From Lineus longissimus (lineage: Eukaryota; Nemertea; Pilidiophora; Heteronemertea; Lineidae), in NCBI RefSeq assembly GCF_910592395.1, contig NC_088316.1:2292001-2356000 (forward strand): a stretch of 64,000 bases of DNA, in the 5' to 3' direction. This document shows, piece by piece, positions 25,261 to 38,625 of this stretch (position 1 is the first letter of the stretch; the number at the start of each line of letters is the position of its first letter). The position numbers and the translations under genes were made by a program. Below the pieces are notes generated by a model. That model was not told the origin of the DNA. It saw only the letters and a program-made list of their open reading frames with translations, and did no database searches.

Positions 25261-25750
25261 GGTGAGCATCAGATGGTGCACACGCAGACCTTGTCAAAGA
25301 ACTTGGTCCAACATGGTTACCTGGGATTGAACAAGACCATATCATCTCAGAATCAAGGTCTTGAAACCTTTGCCCACAACAGGCTTTAAAAAGTTTTGAT
25401 TAGGTTTGTGAAGTTGGTATCACGTCACTCTTTGTGCAATGGCTGTGAATATCGGATGGTGCTCACGCAAATTTTGTCAAAGAGCTGGGTCCAACAAGGT
25501 TACCTGGGCTTGAACAAGACCATGTCAGGGTTCTTCACTATGCTTTCAGTCCAGGCGCAGCACCCGACAGAATCATTTTTTCCCCCTTTAGCACCCAGAC
25601 AGATTCATAGAGTTGGTAATGGTTTTAGTGTTAGAGCAGCCGGAGAGATTTTGCTGCCAACCCGGACAGAACTGAAGTGAATTCTCAACAAATGTCTTGA
25701 AACCTTCACCCACAACTGTAGGCCTTATTAACTTTGATTAGCCCGATCGG
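25261..25750 (+). repeat. Tandem duplication of about 180 bp, second copy interrupted
   Basis: GTGAGCATCAGATGGTGCAC at 25262 and GTGAATATCGGATGGTGCTC near 25446 start two copies that share GTCCAACA-GGTTACCTGGG and TCTTGAAACC-T-CCCACAAC. The second copy has about 130 extra bases between the blocks. Confidence 0.65.
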
Positions 25751-26394
25751 TACAGCTAACCTTGGTGCACGGTATTCTCATTCCCAGAGTAACGAGTGGG
25801 TGTATCTAGTTATCACGACCGCCCATGGAAATTCCTGTGGTTATTACAAAAAGAAACAACATCTTCACCAACTGCATCCGACACCTTTTCTTTACTTGTA
25901 AACTTAAGGCCTTGTTAAGAACGTTTTTGTTTGACATCAACACAGCATTGCTAGAATAAAGATCTTCTCCTTAACTGTAAACCATACTGCGCCTAAATCT
26001 TTTTAGAATACACAATTTTCATCTTCTTCCCATTCTAGGATACCTCTAGCAAAGGGGTATTGAGTGCAATACGTTTCAACAAAATGATTTCAACTTGCGA
26101 AACTAAAAATCGTTTTGCAGCGCCTAACGACTTTGTAGAGTTTCCTAACGAATTGATTAGTAAAAGGTTGGAAGTGTGATGAAGACGTATGATACTAGTC
26201 TTATAGTGGTTCCACCAAATTGAACTGCCAGACAGTTAAATAATGCGGAAAAAAGATTTGTGAGAAAAGGCAGGGTCGAGGACTACCTGAATCTGTGGTT
26301 GCACTTTAGGTGTAAGCCATACTTACTCTGTTTGTTCAAGTGTTTTAAAGTGAACTTTAATTTAGAATTGAATCTGAATTGAAAATTTCTTATT

Positions 26395-26500
26395 GTGATC
26401 AGTGACCAAGTGAAGATACAAACTCTTTAAATGCCAAGTTTCAGCAAATTTGCATGCATAATAACTGCACTATGGCAATGTTCATTTCTTTCTTTTTACC
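26395..26500 (+). repeat. Interspersed repeat family E, copy 1
   Basis: AATGCCAAGTTTCAGCAAAT and ATAACTGCACTATGGCAATG match the sequence at 46775-46860 in the same order and direction. Confidence 0.55.
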
Positions 26501-26691
26501 AATGGCACAAGAGAATACGACAATAAAGTAAATGGTGAAGGCCTTTAACATGTTTTAACGAAAAAAGGAAAATGGATTAAGAAATGTTGAAATTGCCACG
26601 ATGTAGGATATCGTATTAGTTCTGGTAATTAGTACAGAAGCCCCAATATTTCTGTAACGCACCAGCTTATGATACCATCACCAGGACTAGA

Positions 26692-27027
26692 ATGAATCAA
26701 CATTTTCTCCGAAGCCGATCGCGAAACGGGGGTAAGGATATTAAGCAGAAAAACAATTCTTTGCAGTGTCTCGTCCAAGACTCTCAAATGAGAGGCGAAC
26801 TACCAAAATCTGGCGATTCCCACATGATAGCCATTGACTGCAAACTGGACTATTCTGGCAAGCTGATTATTTACTTTCCAAGAAGCGGTCAAGAACTTTA
26901 CAGCAGTTGCAAAGACTGGCTTGATTCCTTCTGCCCTCTTGTAGCAGATATTTTGTCACAAACACCACTAGACACCTTCACGTTCCATCAGTCGAACAGA
27001 CAGGGTGTTTTAGTTGAGAGCACATAA
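26692..27027 (+). other. 111-codon open frame, unassigned
   Basis: The frame has a protein-like second half (LDYSGKLIIYFPRSGQELYS and CKDWLDSFCPLVADILSQTP). I recognise no family, and no splice signal or neighbour supports it. It lies inside MICU intron 2 on the opposite strand to MICU. It may be a transposon remnant or chance. Confidence 0.15.
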
Positions 27028-27906
27028 AACCTTTTCTTACAATTTGTTTGAGTTATTTTCAAAGATTGACACAACTAACATTGCAGAATAGAACTACAAG
27101 TTCGGTTAGACTCATCACTAATCAAAAATGGTTCAAATTTTCCGTGGTAACGAATGGTGACTCAGCTATTACAAACACAGACAAACACCTGTTGGCCTTT
27201 TTCGAGATACTTCCCGTATAATTCTGGTAATAACTACCTGTGATTAGCAAACTTCGGATCATTTTTCCACCAAGTTTGCCTGTCAGATTTATACCACAAA
27301 GGTGAACGGACCGCACACACGATATAGTGATGCTTCCCAGTCTGACATCGGATTGCTAAAACAGGGAACTTTGGGCTCCATGGTTGGTATCAAAATGTGC
27401 ATTTCATAAAGGCATAATGTTTGGATTGGGCTTCTCCGGCACCGAGATCTTTTTGTCCCCAAGCCAGCCCAATGCCCTTCCACCTCAACCGGCAGCTCAT
27501 TACTGTAATGTTCAGCTAGCCTTACCTAATGGACAACAATAATGGTCAGTCTTGCGGAGGTGTCCACCACAACAGTTTGTTTGTTTCAATGGTCAGCTAC
27601 CACATCTTGCAAGGACCTGCAAATAGGTCAATAACCCGGCTGTTTGGAGGTGGAAAATCAAATATCCTGCTATTCATAAAATATCAATAGCATTTCCTGA
27701 CTAAAACAAATTTGTTCACCATATACCCATCCTTTTAGCCTTAGGTGCATATCCTTGAGGCAGGATTCCCATTTCTAGCAATTGTCCGGATGGGTTGGTC
27801 AACATACGTATACACTGTCATAGACACCCTGGCTATCGGGGCTTGGTACTCTATACAGGGTGTATCACAATCAACAGCCCAGTGCATGACCTTCTAGTCA
27901 CGGCTT

Positions 27907-28240
27907 AGATACACATATTTACCCAGCCCTGTTTATGCCAAAATTGCCGACGTGCCAAAAATCGTGATAAATGGTGTTTTGGCATTATCTCCTTCCAATA
28001 AGTCTAGCTGCCATAACACCACATTGAAGTCAACACCAGTAATTAGCTCACAGATTTGTGAGACATGGCTAAGATTCACATATCAATCCAGCCCCTGCTT
28101 CTGCCAAAATTGCCGACATGGTAAAAGTCGTGATAAATGCTGTTTTGTCATTATATCCTTCTAATAAGTCTAGCTGCCGCAACACCACATTCAAATCAAT
28201 ATCAGTAGTTTGTTCACAGATTTGTGAAATCTCTTCGCAA
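27907..28240 (+). repeat. 166-bp tandem duplication
   Basis: GCCAAAATTGCCGAC at 27937 and 28103, with the following blocks CGTGATAAATG-TGTTTTG and AATAAGTCTAGCTGCC in both copies, gives a period of 166 bp. Confidence 0.85.
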
Positions 28241-29190
28241 ACTGTGCCTGCCTGACATAAATGATCATAATAACAACAAATATAGTCTGATGCACTACAC
28301 ACTACATGTATTTGATGCGAACATGAGATAATGATGCAAACATGAGATAATGATCAACACTCTCACCTAATATGTCATGAATAGAGACACTGACATGATA
28401 GGAAGTGACATCTAGTACAGTGCATTCATTCATGAACCCAAGGTCAACACAAAGACCAGAAGAGGATTATCTGAGTAAAATTTGTCCAAAAGATTGTTCT
28501 CATCCAATATTCAAGTAAACCTTGAAATTATCATTCTAATCATGCCATCTGATGAAGAACATATGTACGTATCATAATGTTGACAATGCGATATCACAAA
28601 ACTTTCAACAGCAGTGCTATCTCGACACAAAAACGTTGTCACTCATGACATTCCGGTATAACCATCACTATTCAACCCTGCCAACGACTGTTATGGTGCG
28701 CTTTGTTGAATTCTCGGGAGGTTTACAAAGTGCATGATCGGGAAGAAATACCGTCCTATTATGATCATAACAAGCGTGAACGATTTATAAATAATTTCAG
28801 GAAATATTATCGCCGCTCCTATTTGATTGAGATCATAAGCAGTTCAAAGCCATTGGTATGGTTCATTTGTACCGATGTCTGAGGTGGCCTACCAGTCTGA
28901 CTAGCATGCCACTTTTCTTGAATGAAGGTTGGGATCGACAGTGACTGGTTTGAAAAAAGCTTCACAGCTAATCTATTTGTTTTTTGCATCATTCCAATAT
29001 TATCAAAAGTCAAAATACGCTCTAAGAAATAAACCTCAACAGAGTACATATCAGTTTTGGCCAGAGAAGTATCGAAGGTTTTTCAAAAGCTCAAAAACCT
29101 TTATTTCGAAGAGTGTAGTCAGGACAGCTAATCAGAAGACGAAAGGAAGCAAAATATACAGTAAATATGAACATTAAAATGTCTCCCTAC

Positions 29191-29326
29191 CTCTCGGCAT
29201 CTCCTCTGTGACTGACTCCAAGAAGTCTTGTGGGGTCATGTAGGCGTTTCCTTCTGCCTCGACCGAGGCAAACGCAAGGAAACGACTCTCGCGGATGGTG
29301 ACCGTTGGCTTCTCATCTTTGGCATC
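29191..29326 (-). CDS. MICU2/MICU3-like gene, coding exon 2 (N-domain)
   Basis: 136 nt, 45 codons plus one base. The acceptor is TTTTTAG|GATGCC and the donor GAGAG|GTAGGG. The translation contains RESRFLAFASVEAEGN followed by AYMTPQDFLESVTEE. This matches the MICU2/MICU3 N-domain block remembered as RERRFRLFASIECEGQ then LFMTPYDFILAVT (MICU3), with a similar block in MICU2 (F-x-SLEHEGE-x-YMTPRDFL). The pattern fits MICU2/3 better than MICU1, which lacks the FASVExEG form. The exon begins in phase 0, as exon 1 requires, and ends in phase 1, as exon 3 requires. It precedes the first EF hand. It stands alone in tens of kb of repeat-rich non-coding DNA, so it is clearly conserved coding sequence. 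Confidence 0.9.
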
Positions 29327-32300
29327 CTAAAAAGATGAGAAAAGAGAGATTTTGAATTCCAATGTCGGAGTTCAACATAAAATCTTATGAAAGTTTTATC
29401 TTGGTTCTTTGCTTTGAAAAATGTTAAAAATGATGTGAATATACATGTATATATAAACATAAATAGGCCAACAACGACCCATAGTAAGTTGATAGTGTGA
29501 TTAGCTTTAAAGCTTCTTGTATTGGTCAAACAGTTTTTGATATCATTCAAAATCCAATTGAAACACTTAACCATCACATCTATATCAGTTATGATCCTGG
29601 CCCGGTGATGATTGTAGACTGATGATTGCGGACTGCGGCTCCACAATCCACCTCGGGAGGTCTCCGACTAGTCCCGATACTAGGTTAATGGGCAAGTTTG
29701 TGAGTCAATGGCTGGCTACCTAGGCTTACTCCAGGCAGGCAATGATTTCCACGTGGACCAAAATATGAGACCCCCAACTGTATGTTCATCAGGTTTTGAC
29801 TTTGCCGGTTTTTATCTGTGAAGCAGCATGCACACACACATAGTTTGAATAGGAAAGAAGGCAGCAAACCCTTGTTAAAACGGTCTCCTTTTTAAAAATC
29901 TCATCATTAGGTGGCAGACTTCTATTACCATTCAAACCGACTGCTGTATGCATATTGCTTATTGCACTCCAACTCGAGGCAAACTTGGCCGATTTGACTT
30001 AAATAAACAATTTGCACCAACATGGCCAATAATCATCTTTCAAGACCCCACAGCAGCTGAGGTTTGTTGTTTTTGCAGAAGACATTACCCCTGGTTGTCC
30101 TGTTCATGACCTTGCCGTGAGGTTCCAGGAGCCACCCGTCCAAAACTCATCCAACAATATAATTACCATATTTCGCCGTTATGCACATATGCCACCAGGC
30201 AAAAACTCCTTACCGGCAAACAAAGCATGCATTAACAAACATTTTTTGTCTCCACGAGATGCTGCACCAGTTTTCTGATAACAGACATATCCCCATTCCC
30301 ATCTTTCTGACAAAAAGCCAGCTGCCTTCGACCCCTGTAAGGGATTCCCAGTCCTGTCAAGGGGTAGCCCTTTGTCCCTTACCCTTAATCAGGGCGATAA
30401 TAGCACAGCTATATCCATACAATGATAATGTCAGTCTCATCCCAGCTAGACTTGTAGACTGTTCATATCATTCACATCGTCATGTAGAATGAGTTTCTTA
30501 CTTAAGGTGAAATCAAAAACGGATTCCATTTCAATTATACCAGGTTATTGTCTGCATATATCATCATTACATTAGTGAACCTCATTAGACTCTGCTTAGG
30601 ATGGAATCAAATCCACTCAAGACATTTATCAAATTTGAGCCCCCTCTGCTCATCTGAAGACCTAAGGGACCTTTTGAAAAGACACCTGTCTGTGTCGAGA
30701 TGATATTGGGGCAGGTGCCCGTGCCAGGCGAGGGCCACCACCTTATGAACCCTGCCACCCGTGCCAGCCACAAGACAAGGGATCTTTCAAAAGAAGGGAC
30801 ACAAGTTACAAATAGGGCGCTTCAAAAGGAGGGACATGGCCATCCCTTGATGCAAACAAGGGCATTACTTGGGAAGACGAGAGACTTGAGCAGTAGGGAC
30901 ACTTGACAAGCCCGTCATAAGGGGTTTACTAGACTTAGTAACATCATTGAAAACACTGAAAAGCCCAAATTCACATTTCAACACTTGAGATGCCCCCATT
31001 ATTTTAAATAAGAGCATGTTGAAGAAGACAGATAACAAAAGATTAGGAACTACAACTCCAGGCAACAGTTTTTGCCTCCAAAGCCAAGGAAAGTTTGAGA
31101 TACAAAAAATGTACAAAAAAGTCAGACATTTCAAAAACGATTAACACATCCCCCCTCCCGGACTCCAGACCCCACACAATACAAGCAGATCCCCTGGGCC
31201 ATATTTCTTTCTGATTTTTATTGCTCAAAAGAAAAGTTCTGTTTGCAATCAGTTTAAAATTCATAATGCCCAGAAGTGATATTTTTTCCAGCTTCGAGTA
31301 TGAAATAGAATGTATCATACCAAGAAACACTGCATTTAAATGCACTCCCCATGGCCAGAGGCTTGACACTTTACCATTGGAAAAAGCCTTTCATGGATGT
31401 GTTTGCAAACAATTCTGAAGTCCCTCTTTGAGTGGCAATAATGGCCCCAGCCCTACAAGTTTGAGAGGCATCACTAACAGTTAAGGCATTTATAGAAAAA
31501 AAAATCAATTCTGCATTATTTGCCAGCTTTTAGATTTATAAAAACCACTGCTAGGGGGTTGTGACAATATTTTTACCGGGGGCTGGATTTTTTTTTCGAA
31601 AGTGAAAAGCCACCTTTCCTGCAGCAAGGTACACAATACTACCATTAACATCCCAAACCATTACCAGTTCAAATATTACAAAATCAGGACAACTCAAACC
31701 TACTGTCAAATGAAAATTCCTCAAGAAATTTTTTTTTACAATTTTCATTTTTGCAGATTTTAAAAATGTTTCTCATCGGTTTTTCCAATTAAAAAGATTT
31801 TTCTGATTTTTTTTATTGACAGTACTGTATATCCTAAATTTTTCCGCCAGCTTTTGCAAAGTAGGCTAAACGCCGAGTTTCCATCCCTGCCGTCAAAACC
31901 AAATCATTTTATTTTCAAGATACACCAATAATGGAATTAATTAAGTTATAAAATTAAAACTACAGCCGTGAACAACCAGGTTGTTGTGTCACTGACCATG
32001 TCTTTTGAGGAATTGCTTTCTGCCCCCTCCCCCCATAAACACACAAATGAAGATGTCAGCATTAGTATACTACAAAGCAGAATCAATCCACAAATCTCTG
32101 ATAGAAGTCACTGACTGTCCCTTCCTGTCAATGCAAATCATCCTGAAGAAATAATTAACCAAATTACCGCAAACCAATACCACTCACCAGATGAACCTGT
32201 AAAGGTTTGGGCGGTACACCAAAATTACCCGACATTCCGAATTTATTAATTTCTCTTCAAGGCTCAATCAACAGATAAGCGGTTGATGAAATTACAAGAT

Positions 32301-32676
32301 TCTTGTCGGATAAGGGCATCAGCAACTTGTCCCTAAAGATGCCACTGCCACCCACTTGCTTGCTAGCCTATTGTCGGCTAATTAGGTGCAGGGCGACTGC
32401 TACTGCTGCTACTGGCCAGATGGTCCCGCGTCTCTATGTCAACCAAGGCAAGGCAAATATCTTTCTGAGATAGACACCTTCTGGATGTAAAAAAAGTACT
32501 TTACAGGGGCATTGGGGTCATCAAATTCCTTTATAAATCTAATGATAACAAGCATAGTAATACCACAACTAGCAAACCAGCCAACCCAAAATTCCAAATA
32601 GTATTTCAAAGGAATTGACTATTTGCAGTCATATTCTACCAACTTTGGAGTATACTAGTATTTTTTACTTGTGCAA

Positions 32677-32696
32677 CCCCCCCCCCCCCCCCCCCC
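32677..32696 (+). repeat. Poly(C) run
   Basis: About 20 consecutive C. Similar G or C runs occur at 5338, 37060, 48738 and 50059. Confidence 0.9.
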
Positions 32697-35600
32697 ACCT
32701 GAACTCATGCTACTTTCACAGTCCCAAAGATCTTTCAGAATCAGGTTGCTGACCAAGGAAGAGAATTGGACTGGCCTCGATGATAATAGAAAACCAAGAA
32801 ATCATTTGAGCTCCACAATTCGCTAAATTGGTAAATTCTACCCTCTCGAATCAGTATCTCAGCACAATAGCTGTAATTGGCGAGGGCCCATTTTGTTGCT
32901 AAGCTTGCAGTCAAAAACTATAGCATGGCGATAATAGCGGAGATTTAGCCGGCACTTATCGGGTCAGGGCTAGGGCATACATCTGTAGGGAGCGAGAAGA
33001 TCCGCTGAAATCTCTTGAAAAGACCCTTGATCAGGGTCTGCGGAGCCTAGACAATGGTTAATCTTATCATCATGGAGATACAGATGACAACGATGACAGG
33101 AGTGTCACACACACGATGCATGGGCAGACAATGAGATGACATGCTCGGCACGTGTTATGAACCCGGTCAGAATCCCTCCAGGAAAATCACGATTCCGCAG
33201 CGATTGTCAGTTTGCTGTTGCAGCGGGACCAGTTTAGCTAAGTCAGATCTTTTGTGTGTCAAATCCAAGCGGAATTTTCAAATCTTTCTTCACTATTTCC
33301 TTTTGAATAGGTGAAGTTTGAATGTCTTTGTTGATCATTTCAATGCGATGATGGCGAGGCTATTGTGATAGGGTGCCAGGCTGGACAGACACATTTTAAA
33401 CATTCAATCAATTAGCAAAGGATTCGGACAAATAAGGGAGCTAATCATAACTTCTGAAACCCTTGAAATGTAAATGTATTGCCTTGTTAAGCACCCTGGT
33501 GTTGTCTCCCAGATTACCAGGGGTGGCTATGTCCAGATCTACCAAAAATAAGACAAAATTCAACATCTTTTTCTCTGGTGTTTTGTTGTGAGAATGTCTT
33601 TTTATGGAGGGGTAATAATGAGAAATTGATGATGGACCACATTTCTTTATGAGGTCAGAAAAAAGTGAAAAATGTTTTTATAGGAAAAAGGAAAAAGATA
33701 ACAGATGATATCTCAGTAATTTTTTATTCAAACCCTCAAACCTCGAATAAAATTTCAAAAATGTGATTTGGCAAATGTTGGTTGTTTGCTGCCAAACACT
33801 TGAGAGGAATCATGGAGCATGATAGTGTTCATTTAAGCTTCTTTAGCGGTGCAAGTTTATAAAGGAGCTTATCGAGAGCAAGCCTACAGGGCTCAGACAG
33901 ACAAACCGGGCAAGCGGTACAGAACAGAGAAAGAGCCAAGCTATAGAGTCATCGGATCCTATGGCCCTAGGAGCCAACAGATTTGGTTGAGCTAACATTC
34001 CAGGCTTTCATACAGATAATGTCAAAAGTTGTCCCTCGACTCCAGCTGCCGATGATGCTGGACTAGAGCCCTGTTGGAGCCACGTTATTATTTTATAGGG
34101 TTTCGGGTGTAGGGTGGCCCTTTTTGCCACAGTGGCAGATTCTATCCCTAACAGTGCCATGACCACGAGGCAAAAGTTGTAACTTTAGACGAGTGCTCAC
34201 ATAGACCTGTTGACTAATGTTCTGAGCGGCCTCAGTCAATGGGGTTCTCCATCAAAATTAAGAGTGTGAAATTTCTGAGCTCTTAAGTGGAAAATAGAAG
34301 CCCAGACTCATATTTCACAGGGTGTCAAATGGGTTGACGATTTATCGGTCAATTCAAGAAGAAATTATTGGGGAAAAAAGTAAATTATACGAGACATCCA
34401 TATTACTCGGACAACCAATAACGATCAGGGTGTGGCCACACCCACATCACAACCACATCCTTGGATTACGAGTCCAACCAAATTAATCTCCAGATTAAGT
34501 ATATCCGATGACCTAATTTCATTAGGTATACCTTCGTCAAGAACTTTACCTAGCAGGGTTTTGTTATCGAATGGCAGGTGACCCGACATCACCTTGGATC
34601 TACTGATGACCAACATCACCTGGTAGCAATCGAAGAACGTGATGATCAATATTTCATCGATTCAAGTCTGGCTGTGTCTGCAACTGATTATGGCCTGGTG
34701 TCAGGCCATTACAGAAGCCCAAACTTCTTCCTTCCCCAGCACACCCCCGCCCCCACCCCTCTCCCGGGCTTTGATCCCCCAAGGTGCTCTCAGTTTTGTC
34801 TCCCTTTCTCTACTAGTCCAGATCACCTTCTTGCTTTGAAGCTTTAGCTCTGGCTCTGCATCAGCAGTTCTTGACTTGATTTCCCCCAAAATTCATCAAC
34901 CTGTCTTTTGAATGTGACTTTACTTTATAGCAATTCATTCCTACCTGGGTCTAACATCTAGGTGTAATTTGACGATGATGATGATGATAGCCAATTCATT
35001 GATCTTCGTCTCGTGGCAAGTTATTCATTAGGCAAGATCTGTCTGGAGGCGCCAAGATGCTCTAGATGTTTGATGCAGAGTAAACATAATTTCTCTAGCA
35101 AACGACATGCCGGGATGGGGGAGGAGGGAGGGGGGAATCGGAGGTTTTATAATACTGTACGACTTATCCTGTTTTGTTTCAATTTCAAACTCAAATGAGA
35201 TCAAAATTCTTACAAATTTGCATTTTATTTTGAAACCTTGGCTACCCAATGACGTATATCTACGTCTCTGTTGCCCAACCGTTCGGTGCCAATGACGTGG
35301 AAATACTTCGTCAAACAGAGGGTGCCATTGACTGTGGCAATTGTCTCTTTGAAACAATGAGAATGCCACACAAACTCCTATGATTGGCTAGTCCTGAACC
35401 AAAGGAGGTTTTTTGTGACTTGCTAGTGCCATATAAATTCTAGCCCACATACTCACGATTGTCCCCAACTTCTCAGCCCGATGGCCAAATAAGTGGCCAA
35501 GTTGAGCTGAACTGAAGACCAAGATGTGGGGATTCCTACCTTGACTGCCTGCCTTTGTAGCTGCTATGGATTTGAAAGTATGATGGCAAGTATCGAAGGT

Positions 35601-37620
35601 AGAAGACAAAGTTCTTACAGTTGAAACCATCAAAAGACTTTACTATGAAATTGGTGCAGCACTTTTAGCTGCTTTGACCCCTTTATCTTATTGTGTTAAG
35701 AATCCAACTAGTGTTCCACATTGTGCCCATCTAAAAGGGCAATGTGAGGGCAACAAACCAGCTGCTGAGGCCAATTTCAGGCGGGTTTGTCCTCCCCTCA
35801 AATTTGCTTCAGGATTTCTGAAATCACTTCTTGACCTTTTAGTGGCTAGATGGCTTTGTGCACGCCAGGGTCCCACTCTCCTTTAATTGCCTTCTTCAAG
35901 AACCCTGCATTCATTTCAAAGTCAGTGTGTTTTAAAATGAACTGCAAAATCTCTGTCTTCTTTAGTCATGGGATAATTACAGGTTTTCAAATATCCGCCA
36001 AAGTTGGTGCTTTCAGTGTACTAATTTCGCTCAGCGGGTACCCTCGCGTTTGTGAACTGTTCTCCACAGCTCAATTAAAATCAAATTATTTTCTGCAGAC
36101 TTAAATGAGACAATGGACTCTCAGGTCTGTATAATTACGCTCATTGTGATGGCAGCCAATTGGTTTTTCAAGAAGCGGGTATTGTCTTGGGCATCCCATC
36201 CAGAATCTGAACCAACCTTCATTATCTCTTCTCAAAGACTTCTCAAATTTTTATTTTGCGTCTCGGAGAACGAAGGTGAAAAGGTCACAAGGGGTCAAAA
36301 CAATTTGCTGTTTTTCTATTACAATGGAGTGGAGTGTTTTCCTTGTGTTCAAGTTTGCCCTTATGAAGGAAATATTTTGACGGCAGTAAAATTTTTTCCC
36401 TTCGCATGTCATAATCCACAGAATATGCAAAAACAGTTTATTTTTTGATCTGAAAGCCTTTCATTAGCAGTTTTTTCACTTCACACTCTTTCGTAAACCA
36501 GCAGAGACAACACACTCAGATGTAAAATTGTCATGGTAACTTAGGACTCTTCACAAAATTCTAACAAACGAGGGTGTTACCTTTCAACACGCGAGTAAAA
36601 AGTACCACACCAGCTAATCACATTTTCAAATCGTTATTTCCGTCTGCAAGTATCAAATGGTAGAGAGGTGGAAAGACGTTTGTTCCAAATATCACAACAA
36701 CAAAAAGACAAATGTCAACCACCCACTAGAAGAGCGATCATTCCCCGTACAACTTACAAGACTTGACTTAATGACTTGGTGAAATCCTCTAAATGTCCCC
36801 TATACCTGATTACTGCTGATGAATGCGGATATACGATATACTCCCACGTTTTGGCTGCAGACCGCACCCAGCGGTGCAGGAATGGCCATCAGGAGAGGTT
36901 GGGTGGGCAGAAAATCACTGTCCGGATTCGAGATAGACACCCTTATTTCAGCAGGTTTTGGGACAAGCAGTGGATGTGTAGGGATTGGGCTGAAATTGCG
37001 TAATGAGGATCAGTATAAGGCCTTTTTATAACGGGACATTAACGCAGGTACCTCCTTTCCCCCCCCCCCCCCTCCTTTCACAGCAGTACAGGCACTGAGG
37101 CACTTCATAATCAAGCACTAGCACAGTCTCTCTCTCAAACAAAATTCTGTCCTATTCCAGAAAAGCATCAAACTGTACAGTGCTCTGTGTGACTGATAAT
37201 TTAGATGACCAGGGACACTGCTGGAGAAATATGCCGACCCTGCAGTTTTTTGGACAAATTATGGCAAATTTTCGCAGAATCAGAGCAAGGCAGTAGCTTG
37301 TTTACTGTGTCTTGTTGTGATAACACAAAAACAATCATGTCATCTTATGAATAATGATTACATGCAAGTTTACAAAAAACAAGTCCACATATTTGCCCAA
37401 AATGACCTTATAAAAGCAGGCAATCTCAATAGTAGGCGTATCAATAGAGTGTGGGCGGATTTATTGCATAAAAATAATAAGTTATTGCAGATAATTAACC
37501 ATTGTTATTCCTGTAACCATAACCCAAATATCAATTTACATCGAATTTATCTGGACATTACAAACTCAGTGGACACTTTATCATAGGGAGCTTAGAGTAT
37601 AAATAGCTGATATGGCTCTG

Positions 37621-38625
37621 GATTTACTGTTTGATGGTGTCAATGGCGAAGCTGACCGTTTGATGGTGTCATTGGGGAAGCTGACCGTTTGATGGTGTCA
37701 TTGGGGAAGCTGGCCATTTGAGGGTGTCATTGGGGAAGCTGGCCGTTTGATGGTGTCATTGGGGAAGCTGACCTTGGGGAAGCTGACCGTTTGATGGTGT
37801 CAATGGGGAAGCTGACCGTTTGATGGTGTCAATGGGGAAGCTGACCGTTTGATGGTGTCATTGGGGAAGCTGGCCATTTGATGGTGTCAATGGGGAAGCT
37901 GACCTTTTGATGGTGTCAATGGGGAAGCTGACCGTTTGATGGTGTCATTGGGGAAGCTGACCGTTTGATGGTGTCAATGGGGAAGCTGACCGTTTGATGG
38001 TGTCATTGGGGAACCTGACCTTTTGATGGTGTCATTGGGGAAGCTAACCGTTTGATGGTGTCATTGGGGAAGCGGACCGTTTGATGGTGTCATTGGGGAA
38101 GCTGGCCGTTTGATGGTGTCATTGGGGAAGCTGACCTTTTGATGGTGTCATTGGGGAAGCTGACCATTTGATGGTGTCAATGGGGAAGCTGACCGTTTGA
38201 TGGTGTCATTGGGGAAGCTGACCTTTTGATGGTGTCATTGGGGAAGCTGACCGTTTGATGGTGTCATTGGGGAAGCTGACCATTTGATGGTGTCAATGGG
38301 GAAGCTGACCTTTTGATGGTGTCAATGGGGAAGCTGACCGTTTGATGGTGTCATTGGGGAAGCTGACCTTTTGATGGTGTCATTGGGGAAGCTGACCGTT
38401 TGATGGTGTCAATGGGGAAGCTGACCTTTTGATGGTCTCATTGGGGAAGCTGACCGTTTGATGGTGTCAATGGGGAAGCTGACCGTTTGATGGTGTCATT
38501 GGGGAAGCTGACCTTTTGATGGTGTCATTGGGGAAGCTGACCGTTTGATGGTGTCAATGGGGAAGCTGACCGTTTGATGGTGTCATTGGGAAGCTGACCT
38601 TTTGATGGTGTCATTGAGAAAGCTT
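37621..38625 (+). repeat. 29-bp minisatellite, about 35 copies
   Basis: The unit is GTTTGATGGTGTCATTGGGG followed by AAGCTGACC. Copies differ mainly at CATTGG/CAATGG and at the first base (GTTTG, TTTTG, ATTTG). One copy near 37767 is cut short. Stops in the unit and the non-triplet period exclude coding. Confidence 0.95.

Larger units (their letters stand above)
2843..29190 (-). other. MICU intron 2 (about 26.3 kb)
   Basis: It is bounded by GAGAG|GTAGGG and TTTGCAG|CTCG. It is packed with repeats: MITEs at 3.3, 11.1, 12.2 and 15.8 kb; SINEs at 6.6-7.1 and 16.3 kb; a 1.1 kb element ending in a GAC array at 5.2 kb; minisatellites at 7.6 and 9.0 kb; a foldback pair at 17.6-18.6 kb; and tandem repeats at 20.4, 22.0, 25.3 and 28 kb. 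No nested gene was recognised. Confidence 0.7.
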
